A stretch of 64,000 bases of DNA. It comes from Streptomyces hokutonensis (GTDB taxonomy: Bacteria > Actinomycetota > Actinomycetes > Streptomycetales > Streptomycetaceae). The DNA is taken from assembly GCF_000376565.1 (NCBI RefSeq), contig NZ_BARG01000033.1, forward strand, positions 62,001 to 126,000, given 5' to 3'. Shown piece after piece: positions 29,850 through 37,047 of this stretch. The translations under genes and the position numbers were made by a program. Position 1 is the first letter of the stretch; the number at the start of each line of letters is the position of its first letter. The notes beneath the pieces were generated by a model that saw only the letters and a list, made by a program, of their open reading frames with translations, did no database searches and was not told where the DNA came from.

Positions 29850-31469
29850 ATGAGAAACCGGATAGTCATGTCCATGCTCGCCGGGGCGACCCTCCTGGCG
29901 AGCGCCCTGCTGGGCGTGAGCCCCGCCCAGGCAGTCGATACCAAGGCCCAACCGGCCGATGTCCCCGCCGAGTTCGGCACCGACTGGCACGACCCCCTGA
30001 CCGCCGCGCCACCCATCGCCAGGCCCGCCACCAAGTCCTGCCAAGTCACCCTCGCCGACACCGAGTTCCGCGACTTCACCCCGTACCAGGGGACGTACAC
30101 ACCGCCCAAGGGCTGCGGTGACCGCTGGAGCAAGGTCGTGCTCCGCCTCGACGGCACGGTCAAGGGGCGCCAGTACGACCGGCTCGGCTATCTGCACGTC
30201 GGCGGGGTCGAGATCCTGCGCACCTCGACACCGGAGCCCTCGCCCGACGGCATCGCATGGTCCGTCGAGAAGGACGTCACCCGCTACAGCGCCACCTTCC
30301 GCGACACACAGAACGTCGAGATGCTCATCGGCAACGTCGTCGACGACACCTACACCGGAGTCATCGGCGTCAAGGCCACGCTGACGTTCTACGAGGGCAG
30401 ACCCGCGGCGGCGCAGAGCCCCGACCGCGTCCTCACCCTCGGCGCCGACTCGACCGTCACCACCCCGCGCAACAGCGAACGCATCGTCGCCGAGGTGTAC
30501 GCCACCGGATCCGGCGGCGGCTGCGAGGAATTCTGGTATCTTGCCGTCCCCGACTCGGCGCCGTACTCCTGCCAGGCCGACAAGGGCCCCTACCGCGAGG
30601 TGCAGATCAAGGTCGACGGTCAACTCGCCGGAATCGCCGCCCCGTTCCCGAACGTGTGGACCGGCGGCTGGTCCGACCCCTTCCTCTGGTACGTCATTCC
30701 GGGCCCGCGCGCCTTCGACGTCAAGCCGATCGAATACGACCTCACGCCCTTCGCCGGGCTGCTCAACGACGGCCGCCCGCACCATGTCGACGTCTCCGTC
30801 GTGGGCGTGCCCGAGGGGCAGAGCGGTTGGAGCGCGCCGGTGAACGTGCTCGTCTGGCAGGACGCGCAGCGTGCCCACGTCACCGGAAAGCTCACCCTCG
30901 ACCGGGCGGGCGAGCTCGCCAACTCCTCGGCGTACACGCCCGGTTCGGAGGAACGCGTGGACACCGACGCCGGTCATCGGCTGACCGTCGCCGGTTACGT
31001 CGACACCTCGCACGGACGGGTGGCGACCACGGTGGACCGCAGGCTCACGAACACCTCCGTGCACCGCTGGATCGACGGCGAGAACATGGACGGGCTCGAC
31101 GCGACCTGGACGGACGACGAGTCGGTGACCGTAGACGGACGGGGGCCGGCCCGGACGACGGCCACGCATCGGACGTACACGATGAACGGTGCGACGACCA
31201 TCGGCACGGACGACCGGCTGCGTACCGTTCTCACGCTCGGCGACCGGGCGGCGGTCGTCGATACGCGGGACGGGCGGCGGACCGGATGGTCGCGGCTCGA
31301 TGACACCTACAGCGGGGACGCGACGTACACGCTCGGCGTCCCGCGTGATCAGCGGCATGCCGTCGGGACGTCGAGCGAGCGCTATCGGCTGTACGGCTCG
31401 GGCGGCTGCTACGACCGCTCGCTGGCGACCGCGCAGGGGGTGCTGACCGAGGACAGCAGCGGCTGCTGA
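29850..31469 (+). CDS. Secreted peptide-N4-asparagine amidase A-like glycopeptidase (PNGase A family)
   Basis: This 539-residue protein has a signal peptide (VMSMLAGATLLASALLGVSP, cleavage near AQA). The mature N-terminal half matches the PNGase A family: CQVTLADTEFRDFTPYQGTY, VVLRLDGTVKGRQYDRLGYL, VGGVEILRTSTPEPSPDGIA and WSVEKDVTRYSATF. The second half has VWTGGWSDPFLWYVIPGPRA and a beta-rich tail ending in Cys pairs. These enzymes remove N-glycans from glycoproteins or glycopeptides, which in a soil organism would act on plant or fungal material. The ATG at 29850 follows the lipoprotein stop closely. No regulatory site is visible between the two. Confidence 0.87.
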   Translation: MRNRIVMSMLAGATLLASALLGVSPAQAVDTKAQPADVPAEFGTDWHDPLTAAPPIARPATKSCQVTLADTEFRDFTPYQGTYTPPKGCGDRWSKVVLRLDGTVKGRQYDRLGYLHVGGVEILRTSTPEPSPDGIAWSVEKDVTRYSATFRDTQNVEMLIGNVVDDTYTGVIGVKATLTFYEGRPAAAQSPDRVLTLGADSTVTTPRNSERIVAEVYATGSGGGCEEFWYLAVPDSAPYSCQADKGPYREVQIKVDGQLAGIAAPFPNVWTGGWSDPFLWYVIPGPRAFDVKPIEYDLTPFAGLLNDGRPHHVDVSVVGVPEGQSGWSAPVNVLVWQDAQRAHVTGKLTLDRAGELANSSAYTPGSEERVDTDAGHRLTVAGYVDTSHGRVATTVDRRLTNTSVHRWIDGENMDGLDATWTDDESVTVDGRGPARTTATHRTYTMNGATTIGTDDRLRTVLTLGDRAAVVDTRDGRRTGWSRLDDTYSGDATYTLGVPRDQRHAVGTSSERYRLYGSGGCYDRSLATAQGVLTEDSSGC

Positions 31470-31643
31470 GCCGTCGTGCGTGCGACGCGTCACTCGGGTT
31501 CGTGATTTACACGGCTGTCACACGGAGGTTTTCGGGGCGATCAACAACGGCTTCAAAGTGATCGTCACGGAAGCCGCTTTCCGTATCGCAGAAGTCACCC
31601 CATTCGGCTTCCGCGAACGACCGTCCCCCCTCAAGGAGTGCCC

Positions 31644-33035
31644 GTGCCGCCGTCCGTCCCGCCCCTGCCGCGACGCGTCGCACGCATATTGCGTACCTCT
31701 CTCTTCGCGCAGGTCGCCTGCGCGCTCGTCCTCGGAATCCTCGTCGGAAAGCTGTGGCCCGACGTGGCCACAGACTTCCAGCCCCTCGGCGACGGATTCA
31801 CCCGGCTCATCAAGACGATCATCTCGCCGCTCGTGTTCTGTGTGGTCGTCGTGGGCATCGCCAAGGCCGGTGACCTCAAGGCCTTCGGCCGGATCGGCCT
31901 CAAGGCGCTGATCTGGTTCGAGGTCGCGTCCACCGCGGCGCTGATCATCGGCCTGGTCCTCGCCAACGTCGTCCAGCCCGGCTCCGGGATGCACGTCGAC
32001 CCGTCCACCCTCAACACCTCGGCGGTGGACGCGAAGACGGGCGGTGCCGCGCTGCCCTCGACGACCGAGTTCATCGTCAACGCGCTGCCCACCAGTTTCA
32101 TCGGCGCCTTCGCCGAGAACTCCCTGCTCCAAGTCCTCATCCTGGCCTGCCTGGTGGGCGCCGCGCTGCTCCACCTCGGCCACACCAAGGTGCCCCAGGT
32201 GCTGCCCGCGATCGAGCAGGCCCAGGAGATCATCTTCGCGATCGTCGGCTTCGTCATGCGGCTCGCCCCGCTCGCCGTGTTCGGCGCGATGGCCGTCCTC
32301 GTCGGCCAGTACGGGCTCGGTGTGATCAAGACCTACGCCAAGCTGATCATCCTCTGCTACGTCGCCGCCGCGCTCTTCGTCGCACTGCTCGCCGTCGCGC
32401 TGCGGCTGGTCACCGGGCTCAGCCTCTGGAAGTTCCTCCGCTACATCCGTGAGGAGATGCTGCTCGCGCTCGGCACCGCCTCCACCGAGTCCGTCATGCC
32501 GCGCGTGATGCAGAAGCTGCGCAAGGCGGGCGCCCGGGACGACGCGGTGGGCCTGGTGCTGCCCACCGGCTACTCCTTCAACCTCGACGGAGCCTCGCTC
32601 TACCTCTCCATCGGCACCCTGTTCATCGCCCAGGCCGTCGGCGTCGACCTCAGCCTCGGCCAGCAGATCACCGTGATCCTGGTGCTCATGCTGACCAGCA
32701 AGGGCATGGCCGGCATCCCCGGTTCGGCCTTCCTCGCCCTGTCCGCCACGGCCTCCTCGCTGGGCGCGATCCCGGCCGGCGCGGTCGCCCTGCTCCTGGG
32801 TGTGGACCGCATCATGGACTCGATGCGCGTCGTCACCAACCTCCTCGGCAACTGCGTCGCCGTCTTCGCCGTCTCCCGCTGGGAGGGCGCGCTCGACATC
32901 GAGCGGGCGAAGAAGGTCCTCGACGGTGAGATCACGGTCGTAGAAGTAGAAGACGATGGCGTGGAGAACGGCGTGGAAGCGGACGCGGAGATCCCCGCGC
33001 AGCTCGTCAAGGAGTCGGCCGCCGAGGCCGGTTGA
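31644..33035 (+). CDS. Dicarboxylate/amino acid:cation symporter (DctA type)
   Basis: This 463-residue secondary carrier imports C4-dicarboxylates or acidic amino acids with protons or sodium. Family signatures are IKTIISPLVFCVVVVGIAKA, LGTASTESVMPRVMQKLRKA, VLPTGYSFNLDGASLYLSIG and TSKGMAGIPGSAFLALSATA, the last two forming the substrate and cation site. The GTG at 31644 is preferred over an overlapping GTG at 31638 because AAGGAG ends exactly at 31638, which leaves a five-base spacing. The C-terminus carries an acidic extension (VEVEDDGVENGVEADAEIP). The 174-bp upstream gap is AT-richer but shows only a weak GGCTTC/GAAGCC repeat. Confidence 0.94.
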   Translation: MPPSVPPLPRRVARILRTSLFAQVACALVLGILVGKLWPDVATDFQPLGDGFTRLIKTIISPLVFCVVVVGIAKAGDLKAFGRIGLKALIWFEVASTAALIIGLVLANVVQPGSGMHVDPSTLNTSAVDAKTGGAALPSTTEFIVNALPTSFIGAFAENSLLQVLILACLVGAALLHLGHTKVPQVLPAIEQAQEIIFAIVGFVMRLAPLAVFGAMAVLVGQYGLGVIKTYAKLIILCYVAAALFVALLAVALRLVTGLSLWKFLRYIREEMLLALGTASTESVMPRVMQKLRKAGARDDAVGLVLPTGYSFNLDGASLYLSIGTLFIAQAVGVDLSLGQQITVILVLMLTSKGMAGIPGSAFLALSATASSLGAIPAGAVALLLGVDRIMDSMRVVTNLLGNCVAVFAVSRWEGALDIERAKKVLDGEITVVEVEDDGVENGVEADAEIPAQLVKESAAEAG

Positions 33036-33046
33036 GCGCTGTCGTG

Positions 33047-33095
33047 ACGGGTCGCGGCTCCTGATCCGCCCAGGTGGTGGGGAGTCGCGGCCCGT
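33047..33095. terminator. Bidirectional terminator hairpin
   Basis: ACGGGTCGCGGCTCC (33047-33061) pairs with GGAGTCGCGGCCCGT (33081-33095), 15 bp with two wobble-type positions, followed by TCTTCT. It lies between the convergent symporter and SDR genes. Confidence 0.65.
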
Positions 33096-33099
33096 TCTT

Positions 33100-33960
33100 C
33101 TATGCGTGGTCGACGAGGTCCGCCGGGTAGGGCTGGTCGAAGTCGGCCGACTGGCTCACCCGCTGCCATGCCTCCGCCTGTGCGATCTGGTCGCGTGAGT
33201 AGTTCTGCGCGAGCTCCACGGCGAAGGCGCCCAGGAGGAGGTGGGAGGGGAGGGTCGGCTGCTTGACGATCCGGACCAGGATCTCCCCGGCGCGCTTCGG
33301 GTCGCCCGCGGCGACCACGGGACCGTCGAAGAGGCGGATCAGCGAGCCGACCGTCTCGTCGTACTCCGGCGGTACTTCCGGTATCTGCATCGACGAACCG
33401 GCCCAGTCGGTCGCGAAGCCGCCCGGTTCCACGACGAGATACCTGATGCCGAACGGTGCGGTCTCGGCCGCGAGCACGCGGGTGAAGCCGTCGACCGCGA
33501 ACTTCGCCGCCTGGTACGACCCGAGCCCGGGATTGCCGCCGACCCGGCCGCCGACCGACGAGAACTGCACGACCGTGCCCGCACCCTGTGCCTTGAGGAA
33601 CGGGAGCGCTGCCGTCGAGACGTTGTAGACCCCCCAGAAGTTCGTGTCGAACTGGCGGCGGAAGTCGTCCTCGGGGGTCGTCTCGACCGGGGAGAGGTTG
33701 GCGTACCCGGCGTTGTTCACGACCACGTCGATCCTCCCGAAGCGGTCGACTCCCGCCTGTAGAGCCGCCGTTGCCGCCGCTCGGTCGGTGACGTCGAGGG
33801 CCACGGGGAGCACGCGGTCGCCGTACTCCTTCACGAGGTCGTCCAGCTGCTCCGGCCTGCGTGCCGTGGCGACGACCCGGTCGCCGGCCTCCAGGGCGGC
33901 GACGGTGAGGTTGCGGCCGAAGCCGCGGGACGAACCGGTGATGAACCATGTCTGTGTCAT
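33100..33960 (-). CDS. Short-chain dehydrogenase/reductase
   Basis: This 286-residue classical SDR uses NAD(P)H. The nucleotide motif is FITGSSRGFGRNLTVAALEA at the start, NNAG lies in DVVVNNAGYANLSPVETTPE, and the catalytic Ser and Tyr-x-x-x-Lys are in VVQFSSVGGRVGG and GSYQAAKFAV. Length and the FDTNFWGVYNVSTAALPFLK region fit oxidoreductases of unknown ketone or alcohol substrate. It is divergent from a TetR gene by only 59 bp, and that gap holds two operator-like repeats, so it is very probably the TetR target. Confidence 0.92.
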   Translation of the reverse strand: MTQTWFITGSSRGFGRNLTVAALEAGDRVVATARRPEQLDDLVKEYGDRVLPVALDVTDRAAATAALQAGVDRFGRIDVVVNNAGYANLSPVETTPEDDFRRQFDTNFWGVYNVSTAALPFLKAQGAGTVVQFSSVGGRVGGNPGLGSYQAAKFAVDGFTRVLAAETAPFGIRYLVVEPGGFATDWAGSSMQIPEVPPEYDETVGSLIRLFDGPVVAAGDPKRAGEILVRIVKQPTLPSHLLLGAFAVELAQNYSRDQIAQAEAWQRVSQSADFDQPYPADLVDHA

Positions 33961-33970
33961 GGGTCTAGCA

Positions 33971-34004
33971 AAACACTGTTTCGTTATTAGTGCAACTGTG
34001 TTGC
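33971..34004. promoter_or_regulatory. Paired inverted repeats in the SDR/TetR divergent promoter
   Basis: AAAC-ACT-GTTT (33971-33981) and GCAAC-TGT-GTTGC (33992-34004) are two perfect short palindromes sharing the pattern AAC-three-G(T)TT. Their centres are 22 bp apart, about two helix turns. The first lies in the spacer of a candidate SDR promoter and the second in the spacer of a candidate TetR promoter (-10 TATGCT at 34007-34012, nearly leaderless). Confidence 0.5.
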
Positions 34005-34019
34005 GCTATGCTCTGCGTC

Positions 34020-34697
34020 ATGAGCACGCCCACCCCGCAACGAGCCCGCAGCGCCGCGGCCAAGCAGCAGCGCGAACGGGCGATTCTCGACGCCGCCCGG
34101 GCGCTCGGCGCCGACCGCAGCGTGCGCGAGGTCACCCTCACGGACATCGCCGCCGCCGTCGGCATGCACAAGTCCGCCATGCTGCGGTACTTCGAGACGC
34201 GGGAGCAGATCTTCCTGGCGCTGACCGCCGAGGGCTGGGAGGACTGGTCGGCGGCGCTCCGCGCGCGGCTGAGTGAATTCACCGACGTCACCGAAGTCGC
34301 CGACGGGGATCGTGGTGCGATCGCGGCCGTCCTCGCGCAGTCGCTCGTCGCGCGGCCGTTCTTCTGCGACCTCCTGGCTCAGGCGCCGTTGAACCTGGAA
34401 CGCAATGTGTCGCTGGAGTCCGTGTACGCGTTCAAGACCGTCGTACTCGGTGAAGTCGCCGCCGTGGCGGCCGAGTTGTGCCGACTGCTCGAGATCACCG
34501 AGCGTGCCGCCGTGGACGTGATCGCCACGGCCACGAGCATGGCCGGGGCGCTTCTCCAGATGGCCGCCCCCGGTACCAGGCTTCGCACGCTCTACGAGAC
34601 GCATCCCGAGTTGGCGCACGCGCTGGTCGACGTCGAGCCCCAACTGACCCGCATCCTCACGGCGTTGTTGAACGGCATGCCACCGGCGGAGAGGTGA
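34020..34697 (+). CDS. TetR/AcrR-family regulator
   Basis: This 225-residue repressor-type protein has an N-terminal helix-turn-helix (AILDAARALGADRSVREVTL, TDIAAAVGMHKSAMLRYFET) and a helical C-terminal ligand and dimer domain (LLAQAPLNLERNVSLESVYA and onward). The ATG at 34020 is preferred over an upstream start because the extra ten residues (MQLCCAMLCV) would overlap the operator and promoter. It is divergent from the SDR gene, which it should control together with itself. The ligand is unknown. Confidence 0.93.
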   Translation: MSTPTPQRARSAAAKQQRERAILDAARALGADRSVREVTLTDIAAAVGMHKSAMLRYFETREQIFLALTAEGWEDWSAALRARLSEFTDVTEVADGDRGAIAAVLAQSLVARPFFCDLLAQAPLNLERNVSLESVYAFKTVVLGEVAAVAAELCRLLEITERAAVDVIATATSMAGALLQMAAPGTRLRTLYETHPELAHALVDVEPQLTRILTALLNGMPPAER

Positions 34698-34712
34698 AGT
34701 GCCGTCGGTGAC

Positions 34713-35693
34713 TCATGGCGTCGACGACCGCCCGCGCGTGCTCGTGAAACGGCTGCGGTAGTGCGTCGGTGTGGTGTCCAGATGGCGGGCGAAGGCGCGG
34801 CGGAGGGTCTCGTCGGTGCCGAGCCCGCTGTGGTGTGCCGCGGAGGTGACGCTGTGGCCTTCGAGGAGCAGGTGTTGGGCGCGGTCGAGACGCACCCGTT
34901 CGACCCAACGGGCGGGCGTGGTCCCGAGTTCGGTGCGGAAGAGCCGCGTCAGGTGCCGGGTGCTGACGGCCGCGGTCGCCGCCATGGCGGGCAGGCTGTG
35001 GTCGGCGGCGGGGTCGGCCAGCACGGACGCGATCAGTGACCGCAGGGGATCGGTGCGCGGCGGCGGGGTGGTGGTCGCCGCGGAGAACTGCGACTGGCCG
35101 CCCGGGCGTTGCATGAAGACCACCAGCTCGCGGGCGACGTCCCGGGCCACGGCCGCTCCGTGGTCGTCCTCGACGAGGGCGAGCGCCAGGTCGATCCCGG
35201 CAGTGATTCCCGCCGAGGTGACGAAGCGGCCGTCGCGGACGTGGATGGCGTCCGGTTCGACGCGCACCCGGGGGTAACGGCGGGCCAGTGTCCCGGCCTG
35301 CCGCCAGTGGGTCGTGGCCGAACGGCCGTCGAGCAGGCCGAGTTCGGCGAGGACGAAGGCACCTGTGCAGACGGACGTGACCCGTGCCGCATGGTCGGTG
35401 AGGGCGCGTGTCGTACTCAACAGCCCTTCCTCGGCGGGGTGTTGGGCCAGTAGATCGCCCCCGGCGACCACCACCGTGTCGACCGGCCCCGCGTCGGCCG
35501 CGGTCACCGTGCCGGTCAGGGCGAGTCCGTTGGCGGTGGTGATTGGGCCGCCGTGCGGAGAGACCAGCACCACCTCGTAGGGATGGCCGAGTTTGCCCGA
35601 CTGGTGCAGCACCTCGGCCGGGCCGCTGACGTCGAGCAGGGTCACGCCGTCGAAGACGACGAAGCCGACCCGAGGGAGCGGGACCGCGGTCAT
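34713..35693 (-). CDS. GlxA-type transcriptional regulator (DJ-1/PfpI domain plus AraC helix-turn-helix)
   Basis: This 326-residue protein has an N-terminal class I glutamine amidotransferase-like fold: VGFVVFDGVTLLDVSGPAEV, VVVAGGDLL, and the nucleophile-elbow Cys in VTSVCTGAFVLAELGLLDGR. A C-terminal AraC double helix-turn-helix follows (SLPAMAATAAVSTRHLTRLF, HSVTSAAHHSGLGTDETLRR). Such regulators respond to small ligands and activate or repress neighbouring catabolic genes. The ATG at 35693 begins the family-like start. It is divergent from the HD-domain gene by 96 bp, so that gene is the likely target. Confidence 0.92.
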   Translation of the reverse strand: MTAVPLPRVGFVVFDGVTLLDVSGPAEVLHQSGKLGHPYEVVLVSPHGGPITTANGLALTGTVTAADAGPVDTVVVAGGDLLAQHPAEEGLLSTTRALTDHAARVTSVCTGAFVLAELGLLDGRSATTHWRQAGTLARRYPRVRVEPDAIHVRDGRFVTSAGITAGIDLALALVEDDHGAAVARDVARELVVFMQRPGGQSQFSAATTTPPPRTDPLRSLIASVLADPAADHSLPAMAATAAVSTRHLTRLFRTELGTTPARWVERVRLDRAQHLLLEGHSVTSAAHHSGLGTDETLRRAFARHLDTTPTHYRSRFTSTRGRSSTP

Positions 35694-35789
35694 GTCCGAA
35701 TCCGTGGTTTTTATGGCTCTGAGGACATGGCTCCAGCGTACGCCGCCGAAGATCCTGGACGCACAGGCCGTCGAGGAGAGGGAAGAACG

Positions 35790-36428
35790 ATGAGTGAAGT
35801 GATCGCAGGCGTGGAGATCCCGGACAGCGCGCTGGCACGGGAGGCGACCGAACTGGTGCGCGAGGCCGCGTCGCCGCTGCTGTTCGACCACTCCCGGCGG
35901 GTGTTCCTGTGGGGCGCCCTGCGCGGCCGGGAGCAGGGCATCCGTTACGACCCCGAACTGCTCTACGTGGCCGCGATGTTCCACGACCTCGGGCTCACCG
36001 AGAAGTTCCGCCGGACCGACCAGCGCTTCGAGATCGACGGCGCCGATGAGGCCCGCCGGTTCCTGCAGGCGCACGGCATCACCGGTGAGTCGGCCGACCG
36101 GGTCTGGACGAGCATCGCGCTGCACACCACCCAGGAGATCCCGCTGCACATGGCGGCCGAGATCGCCCTGGTCAACCGGGGTGTGTCGCTGGACGTCGTG
36201 GGCATCGGCTACGACGCCGTCTCCGAGGGGCAGCGCGCGGCCGTCGTGGCGGCGCATCCCCGCCCGGACTTCAAGAACGGGATCCTCGCCGCCTTCACCG
36301 AGGGCATCAAGGACCGCCCCGAGACCACCTTCGGCAACATCAAGGCGGACGTACTGGCCCACTTCGTACCGGGCTTCGTGCGCGGCGACTTCGTCGAGAA
36401 GATCAAGGGCTCGGACTGGCCGGAGTGA
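35790..36428 (+). CDS. HD-domain protein, cyanamide hydratase-like
   Basis: This 212-residue metal-dependent HD-fold protein shows a first His in LFDHSRRVFLWGALRGREQG, the HD pair in LYVAAMFHDLGLTEKFRRTD, then FEIDGADEARRFLQAHGI and WTSIALHTTQEIPLHMAAEI with further His ligands. The layout recalls the Ddi2/cyanamide hydratase branch of HD proteins, which hydrate a small nitrile-like compound to urea, rather than nucleotide phosphohydrolases. That specific activity is inference from pattern only. The ATG at 35790 follows GAGGAGAGGGAAG. It is paired with the GlxA-type regulator. Confidence 0.85.
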   Translation: MSEVIAGVEIPDSALAREATELVREAASPLLFDHSRRVFLWGALRGREQGIRYDPELLYVAAMFHDLGLTEKFRRTDQRFEIDGADEARRFLQAHGITGESADRVWTSIALHTTQEIPLHMAAEIALVNRGVSLDVVGIGYDAVSEGQRAAVVAAHPRPDFKNGILAAFTEGIKDRPETTFGNIKADVLAHFVPGFVRGDFVEKIKGSDWPE

Positions 36429-36449
36429 CGCCGTGGCGACCGCCTGTGG

Positions 36450-36917
36450 TCAGCAGGTCCGCCCGTGCTCCTCATGGGTACCGGGCGTGCCGTCCACCAG
36501 CGTGTCCAGCAAGGTCCGCAGCACCTCGCGCTCCACATCCGTGAGGGGCGCGAGGATCTCGTCCGCGGCGCCCCGCCGGGCGCTGCGCAGCTCGCTGAGC
36601 GCCTTGCGACCGTCGTCCGTGATCTCGATGCGGATGACCCGCCGGTTGGACGGGTCGGGCACCCGCCGTACCTTGCCGCTCGCCTCCAGGCCGTCGACCA
36701 GCGTCGTCACCGCGCGCGGCACCACCTCGAGGCGCTCGGCGAGGTCGGCCATGCGGGGCGGCGAGCCGAAGTGCGCGAGCGTGCGCAGCAGGCGGGACTG
36801 GGCCGGGGTGATGCCGAGGTCGCGCTGCTCCAGATGGCGCTTCTGGATGCGGTGCACCCGGCGGGTGAGCCGCAGCAGCTGCTCCGCGAGGAGGCCGTCG
36901 GAATCGGGGGTGGTCAT
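36450..36917 (-). CDS. MarR-family regulator
   Basis: This 155-residue winged-helix protein has recognition-region helices ITPAQSRLLRTLAHFGSPPR and MADLAERLEVVPRAVTTLVD, then a wing (GKVRRVPDPSNRRVIRIEIT) and C-terminal dimer helices. The Pro-rich DP-N-RR wing is a MarR hallmark. It is divergent from the ABC exporter at 37048, and the gap holds three copies of a TCATTG half-site, so it is the likely repressor of the exporter and of itself, released by the exporter's substrate. The stop is 21 bp from the convergent HD gene. Confidence 0.93.
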   Translation of the reverse strand: MTTPDSDGLLAEQLLRLTRRVHRIQKRHLEQRDLGITPAQSRLLRTLAHFGSPPRMADLAERLEVVPRAVTTLVDGLEASGKVRRVPDPSNRRVIRIEITDDGRKALSELRSARRGAADEILAPLTDVEREVLRTLLDTLVDGTPGTHEEHGRTC

Positions 36918-36921
36918 GCGG

Positions 36922-36990
36922 GAACAATATCAGGACCTTGTTCATTGTGAGTATAGGTAACAATGAGCTATGCTCCACCAGATCTCATTG
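36922..36990. promoter_or_regulatory. MarR operator region with three TCATTG half-sites and divergent promoters
   Basis: TCATTGT (36942-36948), ACAATGAG (36960-36967) and CTCATTG (36984-36990) are alternating inverted copies of one half-site. GAACAA/TTGTTC (36922-36927, 36938-36943) is a further perfect repeat overlapping the first. A promoter for the exporter (TTGTGA 36945-36950, 18 bp, TATGCT 36969-36974) and a -10 for the MarR gene (TATACT, minus strand 36955-36950) are embedded in these sites. Confidence 0.6.
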
Positions 36991-37047
36991 CTCCACGAGT
37001 TCTGAGTGCTCGACCAGCCCTGATCACCTCACCATCCGCAGGAGACC

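Noticed and set aside
31543..31590. GGCTTC/GAAGCC repeat before the DctA-type gene as an operator
   Set aside because: Only six bases per arm with a wide spacer and no related copies nearby; this is expected by chance in such sequence.
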